This document shows, in pieces, positions 1 to 7,600 of a DNA stretch of 64,000 nucleotides; the first letter of the stretch is position 1, and each line of letters starts with the position of its first letter. The stretch is from Limnohabitans sp. (GTDB taxonomy: Bacteria; Pseudomonadota; Gammaproteobacteria; Burkholderiales; Burkholderiaceae_C). The notes below the pieces were generated by a model. That model did no database searches and was not told the origin of the DNA. It was given only the letters and a program-made list of their open reading frames with translations. The stretch is taken from assembly GCF_030158565.1 (NCBI RefSeq), contig NZ_JAOASQ010000006.1, forward strand, positions 1,921 to 65,920, written 5' to 3'. The position numbers and the translations under genes were made by a program.

Positions 1-1
1 G

Positions 2-91
2 GGCCGCACCGTCTGGCAATGCAACGAGTGCAGCGACCCCGATTGCGAACACAAGCTGTTCACGGGCCTGCTGGCGCAGCGGTCAAGCTGA
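2..91 (+). CDS. C-terminal end of an unrecognised Cys-rich protein (partial)
   Basis: The window opens inside an open frame that ends at a TGA. The last 29 residues include WQCNECSDPDCEHKLF, with three cysteines and a histidine spaced as in a small metal-binding tail. The other forward frames lack this pattern. I do not recognise the family. The call rests on the ordered Cys/His spacing and the position just before a repeat and the convergent hslO gene. The upstream sequence would be needed to name it. Confidence 0.4.
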   Translation, partial: GRTVWQCNECSDPDCEHKLFTGLLAQRSS

Positions 92-96
92 ACGCT

Positions 97-171
97 GCAG
101 GTCGACGGCTTCAGCCCCGACATGAAACCTGAGCCGAAGCGAACATTGTCGGAGCTAAAGCTCCGACCTGC
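97..171. repeat. Class A palindromic repeat, copy 1
   Basis: An imperfect inverted repeat: GCAGGTCGACGGCTTCAG at the left, GAGCTAAAGCTCCGACCTGC at the right, with a short loop region between. The same element recurs at 20968-21041. It lies 7 bases past the hslO stop and between two convergent genes, where it could act as a bidirectional transcript end. There is no T-run, so it is not a classical terminator. Confidence 0.8.
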
Positions 172-178
172 CAACACA

Positions 179-1198
179 TCAGTGGACCGAACCGCCTGAC
201 AAGTCCGCGCTCAAACCTGTAAACAGCCCTGCCGCGTCCACGGGATCAAAGCGGTATTCGGCCCCGCAAAAATCGCAACCCACATCCACCTGTCCACGCT
301 CGGCGATGATGCTCTCCACCTCTTCGGTGCCCAAGCTGCGGATCATGTTGCCCACGCGCTCACGGCTGCAACGGCAAGCAAAACGGGGACCTGTCTCACC
401 GATGAGCGGCTCAAAACGGGCCAACGGCTCTTCCCAGTACAAGCGGTGCAAGATGGTTTCGGCATCCAGTGTGAGCAACTCTTCGCGCTTGAGGCTCTTG
501 GTCAAAATCGCGATGCGGCTGAAATCTTCGCTTTGGCCCAGCGCCGCTTCACGCTCCACCGAGTCGGCCTTGCCGCCCAGATTGCCTTCGCCTTCGATCG
601 GCAGGCGCTGGATCAGCAAACCGGCCGCCACCTTGTCATCGGCCGCCAGCACCAGCACGGTGTCCAGTTGCTCGGACTGCAGCATGTAATGCTCCAGCAC
701 TTCACTGATGTTCTCCAGCTTTTCACCTTGGTCACCAAACAAGGGGACCACGCCCTGGTAAGGCTGCTGGCCCGGCAAGCGGTCTTGCGGGTCCAGCGTG
801 ATGGCGCAGCGCCCCTGGTTGTTCACGTTGACCATCTGGCTCAGTGTCGCGTCATCGTCCACATCCCCCACCTGGGTGCAGGTGGCACGCAAACTGAAAT
901 CGGGCTGCACTTCGACCACGCCCAGCTTGACCGGACCGTCTCCAAAAATCTGCAAAACCAAAGCGCCATTGAACTTGATGTTGCCCTGCATCAGCACACC
1001 GGCTGCGGCCATCTCGCCCAGCAATTGGCGCACAGGTGCGGGGTAAGCACCCGTCTCGGAATTGGCCGCGCGACGCGCCAGGATGTCTTGCCAAGCATCG
1101 GTCAAGCGCACGAGCATGCCACGCACCGGCAGGCCTTCAAAAATGAATTTATGGAGTTCAGACAAAGTCAATTCACCGGCCAGTTGGCCAATCCTCAA
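179..1198 (-). CDS. hslO: Hsp33 redox-regulated chaperone
   Basis: Hsp33 is a cytosolic holdase switched on by oxidation of a zinc-bound Cys cluster near its C-terminus. That cluster is visible here as FACRCSRERV (C-x-C) followed by CDFCGAEYRF (C-x2-C). The N-terminal part has the family signature LHKFIFEGLPVRGMLVRLTDAW. The 339-residue length is slightly longer than usual because the track begins at a TTG. An in-frame TTG just before SELHKF is an alternative start giving a more typical N-terminus. The gene lies 18 bases downstream of the gamma-carbonic-anhydrase-like gene on the same strand, so the two probably share a transcript. Confidence 0.93.
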   Translation of the reverse strand: MRIGQLAGELTLSELHKFIFEGLPVRGMLVRLTDAWQDILARRAANSETGAYPAPVRQLLGEMAAAGVLMQGNIKFNGALVLQIFGDGPVKLGVVEVQPDFSLRATCTQVGDVDDDATLSQMVNVNNQGRCAITLDPQDRLPGQQPYQGVVPLFGDQGEKLENISEVLEHYMLQSEQLDTVLVLAADDKVAAGLLIQRLPIEGEGNLGGKADSVEREAALGQSEDFSRIAILTKSLKREELLTLDAETILHRLYWEEPLARFEPLIGETGPRFACRCSRERVGNMIRSLGTEEVESIIAERGQVDVGCDFCGAEYRFDPVDAAGLFTGLSADLSGGSVH

Positions 1199-1216
1199 AA
1201 GTTAACAATATAAAAA

Positions 1217-1741
1217 TCAGCCGATTTTCTTCAGACCGGCTTTGAAGCGCTGCGCATTTTGAACGTAGTGACGAGCGCTTTGGCGCAGGCCTTCGATCTG
1301 TTCTGCACTCAATTCACGCACCACCTTGGCGGGGGTGCCCATGATCATGGAGCCATCTGGAAACTCTTTGCCCTCGGTCACCAAAGAGCCCGCGCCCACC
1401 AGACAGTTCTTGCCGATCTTGGCACCGTTGAGCACCACCGCGCCAATGCCGATCAGCGATTCATCACCAATCGTGCAGCCGTGCAGCATGACCATGTGGC
1501 CCACCGTGACGTGCTTGCCGACCTTGATCGGCTTGCCGTGGTCGGCGTGCATCACGCTGCCATCCTGGATGTTGCTGCCCTCGCCGATGTCGATGGTTTC
1601 GGTGTCACCTCGCACAGTGACCCCAAACCAGACGCTGGCGTCTTTGGCGATCTTGACCGCGCCCATGACCTGCGCCGAGTCGGCAACCCAGGCGGAGTCG
1701 GCCACTTCGGGGGTGTGCGCGTCGAGTTGGTAAATGGCCAT
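1217..1741 (-). CDS. Gamma-carbonic-anhydrase-like hexapeptide-repeat protein (YrdA/PaaY type)
   Basis: A 174-residue left-handed beta-helix protein built of hexapeptide repeats ([42 protein letters not shown]). The metal-site histidines are in place in [10 protein letters not shown] and [10 protein letters not shown]. The family is related to archaeal gamma carbonic anhydrase, but most bacterial members have unproven activity. I chose ATG at 1741, which has AGGAGA just upstream. The longer track ORF (to 2182) only adds non-conserved sequence antisense to DUF455. It is first in a likely two-gene unit with hslO. Confidence 0.92.
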   Translation of the reverse strand: MAIYQLDAHTPEVADSAWVADSAQVMGAVKIAKDASVWFGVTVRGDTETIDIGEGSNIQDGSVMHADHGKPIKVGKHVTVGHMVMLHGCTIGDESLIGIGAVVLNGAKIGKNCLVGAGSLVTEGKEFPDGSMIMGTPAKVVRELSAEQIEGLRQSARHYVQNAQRFKAGLKKIG

Positions 1742-1775
1742 GTCTGTCTCCTGAGGGGTTATCGGATCGGCGAAA

Positions 1776-1789
1776 CCTACAATTGTAGG
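1776..1789. promoter_or_regulatory. Perfect 14-bp palindrome in a divergent promoter region
   Basis: CCTACAATTGTAGG is a perfect palindrome between two divergent genes. On both strands it contains TACAAT, a good sigma-70 -10 hexamer. I cannot see strong -35 elements. It may be a shared operator or a symmetric pair of -10 elements. Confidence 0.45.
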
Positions 1790-1886
1790 GAGGCTCAAAG
1801 GAACACTTGAGCACGGCGCCCTCATTTCCCGTCTGTGCGGGGTTTTCTGAAGGGCGAACCATTTTGCCGATCTCATTTTGCCAAGC

Positions 1887-2663
1887 ATGTCTTCTTTGCG
1901 TACCGCCGCCCTGGGGCCTTGGGCTGAAGCCGACCCCGTTTTGAAAGCCCAAGCCACCTTGGCGCTGGACTTGCACGCCCCCGTGCGGGCGCAAGAGCAC
2001 CTGCAAGCGCCCAGCCCCCTGCCTGGCCGCCCCGTCAAACCCGCGCTGCTGCCGCACACGCACATCAAGGCCAAGTCGCTCACCACGCCTGAAGGTCGGG
2101 CGATCTTGCTGCATTCGATCACCCACATCGAGCTCAACGCCATCGATCTGGCGCTGGACGTGGTGTGGCGCTTTGCAGGCATGCCCGAAGCTTTTTACAC
2201 CGACTGGGTCCGTATTGCCCAAGAAGAAGCCAAGCACTTCATGCTGCTTCGCAACCACCTGGTGGACATGGGCTACGACTACGGTGACTTCCCTGCGCAC
2301 AACTCCCTGTGGGACATGGCCGAGCGCACCCAAGGTGACTTGCTGGCCCGCATCGGCATCGTGCCGCGCACCATGGAAGCACGCGGCTTGGACGCATCGC
2401 CAGGCGTGAAAAACAAGCTGGTCAGCGCAGGCGACCATGCCGCAGGCAAAATCCTGGACATCATCCTGGAAGAGGAAATCGGCCATGTGGCCGCTGGCAA
2501 CCGCTGGTACCGCCACCTGTGCGCGCAACGGGGCTTGGACCCGGTGCGCACCTATGCCGAGCTGATCGCGCAATACGACGCCCCCAAACTGCGCCCACCC
2601 TTCAACATGGCAGCACGGCGTTTGGCGGGGTTTGAAGAAGCAGAATTGGCGGCTTTGAGCTGA
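1887..2663 (+). CDS. DUF455 ferritin-like-fold protein
   Basis: A 258-residue protein of the DUF455 family, predicted four-helix ferritin-like fold. Candidate di-iron ligands are spaced along the helices: [12 protein letters not shown] (E-x-x-H type), IAQEEAKHF (E..H) and EEEIGHV (E..H). The conserved tryptophan/proline-rich tail ([20 protein letters not shown]) is typical of the family. Some relatives have been linked to tRNA hydroxylase-like folds, but no reaction can be assigned here. The track starts at TTG 1878; I prefer ATG 1887. It is transcribed divergently from the gamma-carbonic-anhydrase-like gene. Confidence 0.88.
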   Translation: MSSLRTAALGPWAEADPVLKAQATLALDLHAPVRAQEHLQAPSPLPGRPVKPALLPHTHIKAKSLTTPEGRAILLHSITHIELNAIDLALDVVWRFAGMPEAFYTDWVRIAQEEAKHFMLLRNHLVDMGYDYGDFPAHNSLWDMAERTQGDLLARIGIVPRTMEARGLDASPGVKNKLVSAGDHAAGKILDIILEEEIGHVAAGNRWYRHLCAQRGLDPVRTYAELIAQYDAPKLRPPFNMAARRLAGFEEAELAALS

Positions 2664-2684
2664 AGTTGCGACCTGCACAACATC

Positions 2685-3593
2685 TCAGCCGCGCGGATGG
2701 TGCTGCGCGTGCAAGCTTTTGAGCCGCTCCCGAGCCACATGGGTGTAGATCGTGGTGGTTGAAATGTCGGCATGGCCCAGCAGCATCTGCACGGCACGCA
2801 AATCGGCCCCGTGGTTGAGCAAGTGCGTAGCAAAGGCGTGGCGCAAGGTGTGTGGCGACAAGGGCGAGGTGATGCCCGCCTGGATGGCGTAGCGCTTGAC
2901 CAGGTTCCAGAACATGATGCGCGACATGGCCGTGCCCGGCTTGGGGCCGCTGGAGGTGATGAACAGATCTTCGGTCTGCCGCTGCCCGAGCAATACCGGA
3001 CGGGCTTGCCCCATGTAGCGCTGCAGCCATTGCTGCGCTTCTTGACCAAAAGGCACCAAGCGCTCTTTGCTGCCCTTGCCCATGATGCGCAGCACGCCTT
3101 CGTTCAAGGACACATGCAGGGTCTTGAGCTCCACCAGCTCGCTCACGCGCAGACCGCTGGCGTACATCAGCTCCAGCATGGCCCGATCACGCAGGCCCAA
3201 ATCGGTGGCCACATCGGGGGCACTGAGCAAAGCGTCGACCTGAGCCTCGCCCAAGGTCTTGGGCACGCGCACAGCCTGCTTGGCCGCCAGCATGCGCAGC
3301 GTGGGGTCTTGGGTGATGAAACGCTCGCGCAGGGCCCAGCGAAAATAGCGTTTGAAGACCGTCAGCCTGCGGTTGGCCGAGGTGGCCTTGCTTTGAGCGT
3401 GGCGCTCGGCAAAGTAGGCCTGAAGGTGGTGTTCCAGCGCGGCATCCAGCGCCAGCCGCTGATTCAGGAACAACCAGGTCGCAAAAAGCTCCAGATCACG
3501 TCGGTAGGCCGCCAAGGTGTTGGCAGCGAGGCCATCCTCCAGCCAGAGGGCATCGGCAAAGCGGTCGATGGCCGACTGGCTGTCTGGGTGCAT
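2685..3593 (-). CDS. xerD: Tyrosine recombinase XerD
   Basis: Site-specific recombinase that with XerC resolves chromosome dimers at dif. It is 302 residues, the usual length. An N-terminal SAM-like core-binding domain (NTLAAYRRDLELF) is followed by the catalytic domain: Arg in ASGLRVSELV, Lys in MGKGSKERLVPF, HTLRH, the second His in LGHADIS and the nucleophile Tyr in TTTIYTHV. The end LHAQHHPRG matches XerD rather than XerC. Its ATG overlaps the stop of the upstream Bug gene by one base, so the two are probably translationally coupled. No integron or phage context is present. Confidence 0.95.
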   Translation of the reverse strand: MHPDSQSAIDRFADALWLEDGLAANTLAAYRRDLELFATWLFLNQRLALDAALEHHLQAYFAERHAQSKATSANRRLTVFKRYFRWALRERFITQDPTLRMLAAKQAVRVPKTLGEAQVDALLSAPDVATDLGLRDRAMLELMYASGLRVSELVELKTLHVSLNEGVLRIMGKGSKERLVPFGQEAQQWLQRYMGQARPVLLGQRQTEDLFITSSGPKPGTAMSRIMFWNLVKRYAIQAGITSPLSPHTLRHAFATHLLNHGADLRAVQMLLGHADISTTTIYTHVARERLKSLHAQHHPRG

Positions 3594-4558
3594 CAGTCCA
3601 GCTTGAGCTTTTGCTGGTCCACAACCTTTTTGTAAACCTCGAATTCGGCCTTGATCTGGACCGTGAATTCTTCAGGCGTGTTGGCCACCACCAAAGAGCC
3701 TGTGTCCTGGATGCGTTTGACCACGGCCGGGTCTTGCAGGGCTTTCTTCACGCCAGCGCTGACTTTGTCGACCACGTCCTTGGGCAAGCCCTTGGGGCCC
3801 AGGATGCCGTAATAAGCCATGCGGTTGACGGGCTCAAGCCCCACTTCCTTGAAGGTGGGCACGTTGGGCAGCTGAGTCAAGCGCTGAGGCGCGGCCAGCA
3901 CAATCGGCACCAATTTGCCTGACAAAATGAATGGCAATGCAGAAGGCAAGTTGTCAAAAATGATCGGCACCTGGCCTGCCACCGTGTCGTTCAGGGCCGG
4001 GCCTGCGCCACGGTAAGGGATGTGGGTGATGAACACACCCGTCAGACTCTTCCACAATTCAGTTTGCAAGTGGCCAATGCCGCCCGTGCCCGAAGAGGAG
4101 TAGGAGTATTTGCCAGGATTCTTCTTCAACTCAGCCAGAAAGCCCTTGTAGTCCTTGGCCGGAAAACTTGGATGGACCGCTATCACATTGGGCGTGGCCG
4201 CAATGTTGATGATGGGGGTGAAATCCGTGAGCGGGTTGTATGGGATCTTGGCATTGATCGCTGGATTGGCTGCGGTGGTCGACACCGTCGCCATGCCCAG
4301 GGAATACCCATCTGGACTGGCTTTGGCGGTTTCATTGGCACCCACCACACCGCCGCCACCGGCTTTGTTTTCAACGATCACGCTTTGCCCCAAGGCCTTA
4401 CCCAAAGGCTCAGAAATCACGCGGGCCACGATGTCCGTGGTGCCCCCGGGGGCAAAAGGCACTTGCAGTTTCACAGGCCGATTGGGATAAGCCTGGGCCC
4501 AAACCGAACCACTCACGACAGCCAAGGTGGCCACTGAAATCCAATTGCGACGCTTCAT
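3593..4558 (-). CDS. Bug-family periplasmic solute-binding protein (TTT receptor)
   Basis: A 321-residue binding protein of the Bug/TctC type. It has a Sec signal ([23 protein letters not shown]) followed by [23 protein letters not shown], the hallmark N-terminus. The internal [20 protein letters not shown] and FDNLPSALP motifs shape the carboxylate-binding pocket in this family. No TctA or TctB membrane genes lie nearby, so it is an orphan receptor, as is common in Burkholderiales. The ligand cannot be read from sequence. It overlaps xerD by one base. A leader with a small hairpin (GCCCCTGACGGCAAGGGG) separates it from the divergent AEC gene. Confidence 0.93.
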   Translation of the reverse strand: MKRRNWISVATLAVVSGSVWAQAYPNRPVKLQVPFAPGGTTDIVARVISEPLGKALGQSVIVENKAGGGGVVGANETAKASPDGYSLGMATVSTTAANPAINAKIPYNPLTDFTPIINIAATPNVIAVHPSFPAKDYKGFLAELKKNPGKYSYSSSGTGGIGHLQTELWKSLTGVFITHIPYRGAGPALNDTVAGQVPIIFDNLPSALPFILSGKLVPIVLAAPQRLTQLPNVPTFKEVGLEPVNRMAYYGILGPKGLPKDVVDKVSAGVKKALQDPAVVKRIQDTGSLVVANTPEEFTVQIKAEFEVYKKVVDQQKLKLD

Positions 4559-4699
4559 ACAAAAAACTCCTCAAATGAGCCTTGATCATAAGCACAAACA
4601 ATGCCCCTGACGGCAAGGGGAAACCCATGACAGCACAGCGCCTTCACCGAGGCGACAGGCCTGAACCGATCACGCCCAAAGCACGGTTATGCTCATGCA

Positions 4700-5605
4700 G
4701 TGAATTTCGCCCAACTGCTCTTTCCCGACTTCTCGCTCATCCTGTGCGGCTACCTGATTTGCCGATACACGGCCTTGAACCGATCCGTGTGGCAATCGGT
4801 CGAAACGCTGGTGTATTTTTTCCTGTTTCCGGTCTTGCTGTTCCACTCGATCGTCAAAAGCCCGATCGACCTGAACACCGCCTCCAGCCTGATCGGCGCG
4901 GGCCTGAGCTTGGGCCTGTGCGCGATCGCCTTGTCCTACAGCCTGCCGCATTGGCCCGTGCTGGGCAAACGGCTCGACAAACGCGACCACGCCGCCAGCG
5001 CGCAGGTGGGGTTTCGCTTCAACTCCTTCATTGCCCTGGCATTGGCCGACCGCCTGGCGGGCCCCGAAGGCTTGCTGATGATCTCGATGCTGATAGGCGT
5101 GTGCGTGCCCCTGTTCAACATCGGCGCCGTCTGGCCCATGGCCCGGCATGCGAACAAGGGCTTCATGGGTGAACTCGTCCGCAACCCCCTGATCGTGGCC
5201 ACAGGTGCGGGCTTGATCGCCAACCTGATGGGTTTTCTGATGCCCCAATGGCTGGACCCGAGCATCGGCCGCATCGGCGCCTCGTCTTTGGCGCTGGGCT
5301 TGATGGCCGCAGGCGCTGGCATGCAACTGGGCACCCTGACGCGGGGCAAACTGCTGGGCCTGAGCGTGCTGTCGATCAAGCATTTCTTTTTGCCCCTGAT
5401 CGCGTTGGGCATGTCGCGGCTGTTTGAACTGAACCCGACCCAGACCACCGTCTTGCTGGCGTTTTCGGCCTTGCCCACCGCATCGACTTGCTATGTGCTG
5501 GCTGCCCGCATGGGCTACAACGGGCCCTATGTGGCGGGCCTGGTCACACTGTCCACCTTGTCGGGCATGTGGAGCTTGCCCTTTGCACTGGGCGTGCTGC
5601 GCTGA
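4700..5605 (+). CDS. AEC-family (auxin efflux carrier-like) permease
   Basis: A 301-residue inner-membrane protein with about ten hydrophobic segments, beginning FAQLLFPDFSLILCGYLICRYT. Family features include a conserved start (FFLFPVLLFHSI) and the TVLLAFSALPTASTCYVLAARMGYN segment near the C-terminal half, typical of bacterial MdcF/AEC transporters of small carboxylates. The start is GTG at 4700; no in-frame ATG fits. It is divergent from the orphan Bug receptor across 141 bases. A shared carboxylate theme is tempting but unproven. The substrate is unknown. Confidence 0.88.
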   Translation: MNFAQLLFPDFSLILCGYLICRYTALNRSVWQSVETLVYFFLFPVLLFHSIVKSPIDLNTASSLIGAGLSLGLCAIALSYSLPHWPVLGKRLDKRDHAASAQVGFRFNSFIALALADRLAGPEGLLMISMLIGVCVPLFNIGAVWPMARHANKGFMGELVRNPLIVATGAGLIANLMGFLMPQWLDPSIGRIGASSLALGLMAAGAGMQLGTLTRGKLLGLSVLSIKHFFLPLIALGMSRLFELNPTQTTVLLAFSALPTASTCYVLAARMGYNGPYVAGLVTLSTLSGMWSLPFALGVLR

Positions 5606-5640
5606 CCCACAAGCATCTTGGGCCCACACTCATTCCAAAC

Positions 5641-5815
5641 CACGTCATACCGGAGGAGATCCGGCATCCACCATCCATATCATGCAGGACTTGATCCGGC
5701 ACCCGCTTTTCATGTCATACCGGACTTGATCCGGTATCCACTTTCCATGTCATACCGGACTTGATCCGGTATCCACTTTCCATGTCATACCGGACTTGAT
5801 CCGGTATCCACTTTC
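5641..5815. repeat. Class B tandem array: five 35-bp units
   Basis: Three identical 35-bp units (5711-5745, 5746-5780, 5781-5815: CATGTCATACCGGACTTGAT then CCGGTATCCACTTTC) are preceded by two diverged units in the same phase (5641-5675 and 5676-5710). Each unit holds ATACCGGA-CTTGA-TCCGGTAT, an 8-bp perfect stem with a 5-base loop. There are no spacers between units. Confidence 0.95.
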
Positions 5816-5829
5816 GTGGTGATTCCACG

Positions 5830-5942
5830 TGGACCCAGGATCAAGTCCGGGGTGACACGCCTTTAGTCCGGGTGGCGTGCCTCAAGTCCGGGGTGTCATT
5901 CTTAAAGTCCGAGGTGACGTGCATCAGGTCCCGGGTGACATG
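5830..5942. repeat. Degenerate inverted class B copies running into queG
   Basis: About four decayed units in the opposite orientation to the tandem array, each keeping AGTCCGGGGTGAC or a variant (GGATCAAGTCCGGGGTGACA, CTTTAGTCCGGGTGGC, CTCAAGTCCGGGGTGTCA, TTAAAGTCCGAGGTGAC, ATCAGGTCCCGGGTGACA). The last one reaches into queG and supplies its stop codon. With the tandem array this explains the whole 318-base gap between the AEC gene and queG. Confidence 0.8.
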
Positions 5943-7054
5943 AGCTGAGCCCGAGTGGCTGATCGCAGGGACCAGGCCACCTGCTCTTGCACCACCGGGT
6001 CAGCATGCGCCGTGAGGGCTTGCAAGGCCTGTTGCAGGCTTTCTCGCTCTGGGGCCGTCAGCGCATCAGACGCCAATGCATTGCCCGCCGCCAGCGCCAG
6101 GTTGCGCAGCCATCTGGCATGCCCGATGCGGCGGATCGCGCTGCCTTCGGTGCGGCGCAAGAACTCGGCCTCACTCCAAGCCATGAGCTGAGCGATGCGC
6201 CCAGCGCCCAGGCCTTCACGCGGCTGCCAGTCGGGCAAGGGGCTGACCTGCGCGAACTTGTTCCACGGGCAAGCCAACTGGCAATCGTCACAACCGTAGA
6301 TGCGGTTGCCGATCAAGGGGCGCAGCGCTTCATCGATCGGCCCCGCATGCTCGATCGTCAAATACGAAATGCAGCGCCGGGCATCCAGCTTGTAGGGCCC
6401 CACGATGGCCTGGGTCGGGCACAGGTCCATGCAGGCGGTGCATTGGCCACAATGGCCGCTCACGGCTGCAGTCTCGGGCAAAGCGAAGTCCACGAACAGC
6501 TCACCCAGGAAAAACATCGAGCCCGCTTCCCGGTTCAGCACCAAGGTGTGCTTGCCACGCCAGCCAAGGCCACTGCGCGTGGCCAGCTCGGCTTCCAGCA
6601 CCGGGGCCGAGTCGGTGAACACGCGGTGGCCAAACGGGCCAATGGCCTGGGCGATCCGCTCTTGCAGCTTTTGCAAGCGGCTGCGCAAGACCTTGTGGTA
6701 ATCGCGCCCTCGGGCGTAGACCGACACCACCGCTTCGCCCGGCTGCAAGCTGCGGGCGGTTTCGCGGGCCACCCAGTCAGTGGGCGTTTCTTGCGGCAGA
6801 TAATCCATGCGTGCGGTGATCACGCTCACGGTGCCCGGCACCAGCTCGGCAGGCCGTGCGCGCTTCATGCCGTGTCCGGCCATGTAGGCCATGCTGCCGT
6901 GAAATCCGGCATCGAGCCAGGCCTTTAATCCGGGCTCGGCTGTGGCCAAATCGACACCGGTCACGCCAATTTGGGACAATCCCAATTCACGCGCCCAGAT
7001 TTGGATCTGGGACAGCCATTCACGAGGTTCGATCTGAGTACTTTGAGCAGTCAC
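5924..7054 (-). CDS. queG: Epoxyqueuosine reductase QueG
   Basis: Reduces epoxyqueuosine to queuosine in tRNA, using cobalamin and two [4Fe-4S] clusters. Both clusters are visible: CGQCTACMDLCPTQAI and CDDCQLACPWN. The substrate/cobalamin region TDSAPVLEAELATRSGLGWRGKHTLV is intact, and a HEAT-like tail follows. Starting at GTG 7054 (VTAQSTQIEPREW) gives 376 residues, the normal length. The 588-residue track ORF adds antisense tsaE sequence and should be ignored. The final residues (QLMSPGT) and the TGA are read from a class B repeat copy. It lies head-to-head with tsaE. Confidence 0.94.
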   Translation of the reverse strand: MTAQSTQIEPREWLSQIQIWARELGLSQIGVTGVDLATAEPGLKAWLDAGFHGSMAYMAGHGMKRARPAELVPGTVSVITARMDYLPQETPTDWVARETARSLQPGEAVVSVYARGRDYHKVLRSRLQKLQERIAQAIGPFGHRVFTDSAPVLEAELATRSGLGWRGKHTLVLNREAGSMFFLGELFVDFALPETAAVSGHCGQCTACMDLCPTQAIVGPYKLDARRCISYLTIEHAGPIDEALRPLIGNRIYGCDDCQLACPWNKFAQVSPLPDWQPREGLGAGRIAQLMAWSEAEFLRRTEGSAIRRIGHARWLRNLALAAGNALASDALTAPERESLQQALQALTAHADPVVQEQVAWSLRSATRAQLMSPGT

Positions 7055-7600
7055 ACGCCGATTGTAGAAAGCCCCGCCCCCACCCCGTCCTTGCCCCCGG
7101 TCTGGACAGGTTTGTGGGCCAATGAATCGGCCACCCAAAGCTTTGCCACCCATCTGGCCCAGGCCCTGCAAACCTGGCCCGGCGGGCGCGATGCGCGCAT
7201 CGAGCTGCGCGGCAATCTGGGCGCGGGCAAAACCACACTGGTGCGTCACCTCTTGCGTGCAGCAGGTGTGCAAGGCCGCATCAAAAGCCCGACCTATGCC
7301 GTGGTCGAGCCGCACCAGGCGGGCTCGGGAGAGACCACTTGGCCGATCTGGCACTTTGACTTTTACCGCTTCAGCGACCCGCAAGAATGGGAAGACGCAG
7401 GCTTTCGCGACATCTTTGCCGGGCCCGGCCTCAAGCTCATGGAGTGGCCTGACAAAGTGGCGGGGCAGCTGCCACCTGCCGATCTGGTGATTGCGCTGCA
7501 CGCGCTGGATGAAAACCAGCGCCAAGTCAGCATGGGCGCGCAGACCGCTGCGGGCCAACAATGGTTGAACGATTGGATGGCCCGTGAGCATGCGCGCTGA
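7043..7600 (+). CDS. tsaE: tRNA threonylcarbamoyladenosine biosynthesis ATPase TsaE
   Basis: P-loop ATPase that works with TsaB and TsaD to make t6A37 in ANN-decoding tRNAs. Walker A is GNLGAGKTTLVRHLL. SPTYAVVEPH and the conserved IWHFDFYR block follow, then LKLMEWPDKV. No ATG is available in frame at the 5' end. Possible starts are TTG 6971, TTG 7043 and TTG 7091, giving 209, 185 and 169 residues. I list 7043 because it overlaps queG least while keeping the full domain. The stop overlaps the start of amiC, so translation is probably coupled. Confidence 0.9.
   Translation: MSSHTPIVESPAPTPSLPPVWTGLWANESATQSFATHLAQALQTWPGGRDARIELRGNLGAGKTTLVRHLLRAAGVQGRIKSPTYAVVEPHQAGSGETTWPIWHFDFYRFSDPQEWEDAGFRDIFAGPGLKLMEWPDKVAGQLPPADLVIALHALDENQRQVSMGAQTAAGQQWLNDWMAREHAR

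Noticed and set aside
2685-3593. Phage or integron integrase
   Set aside because: The sequence and its QHHPRG-type end fit housekeeping XerD, and there are no att repeats, cassettes or phage genes nearby.
5641-5815. Possible CRISPR array
   Set aside because: The 35-bp units abut directly with no spacers and each is an internal hairpin; no cas genes are present.
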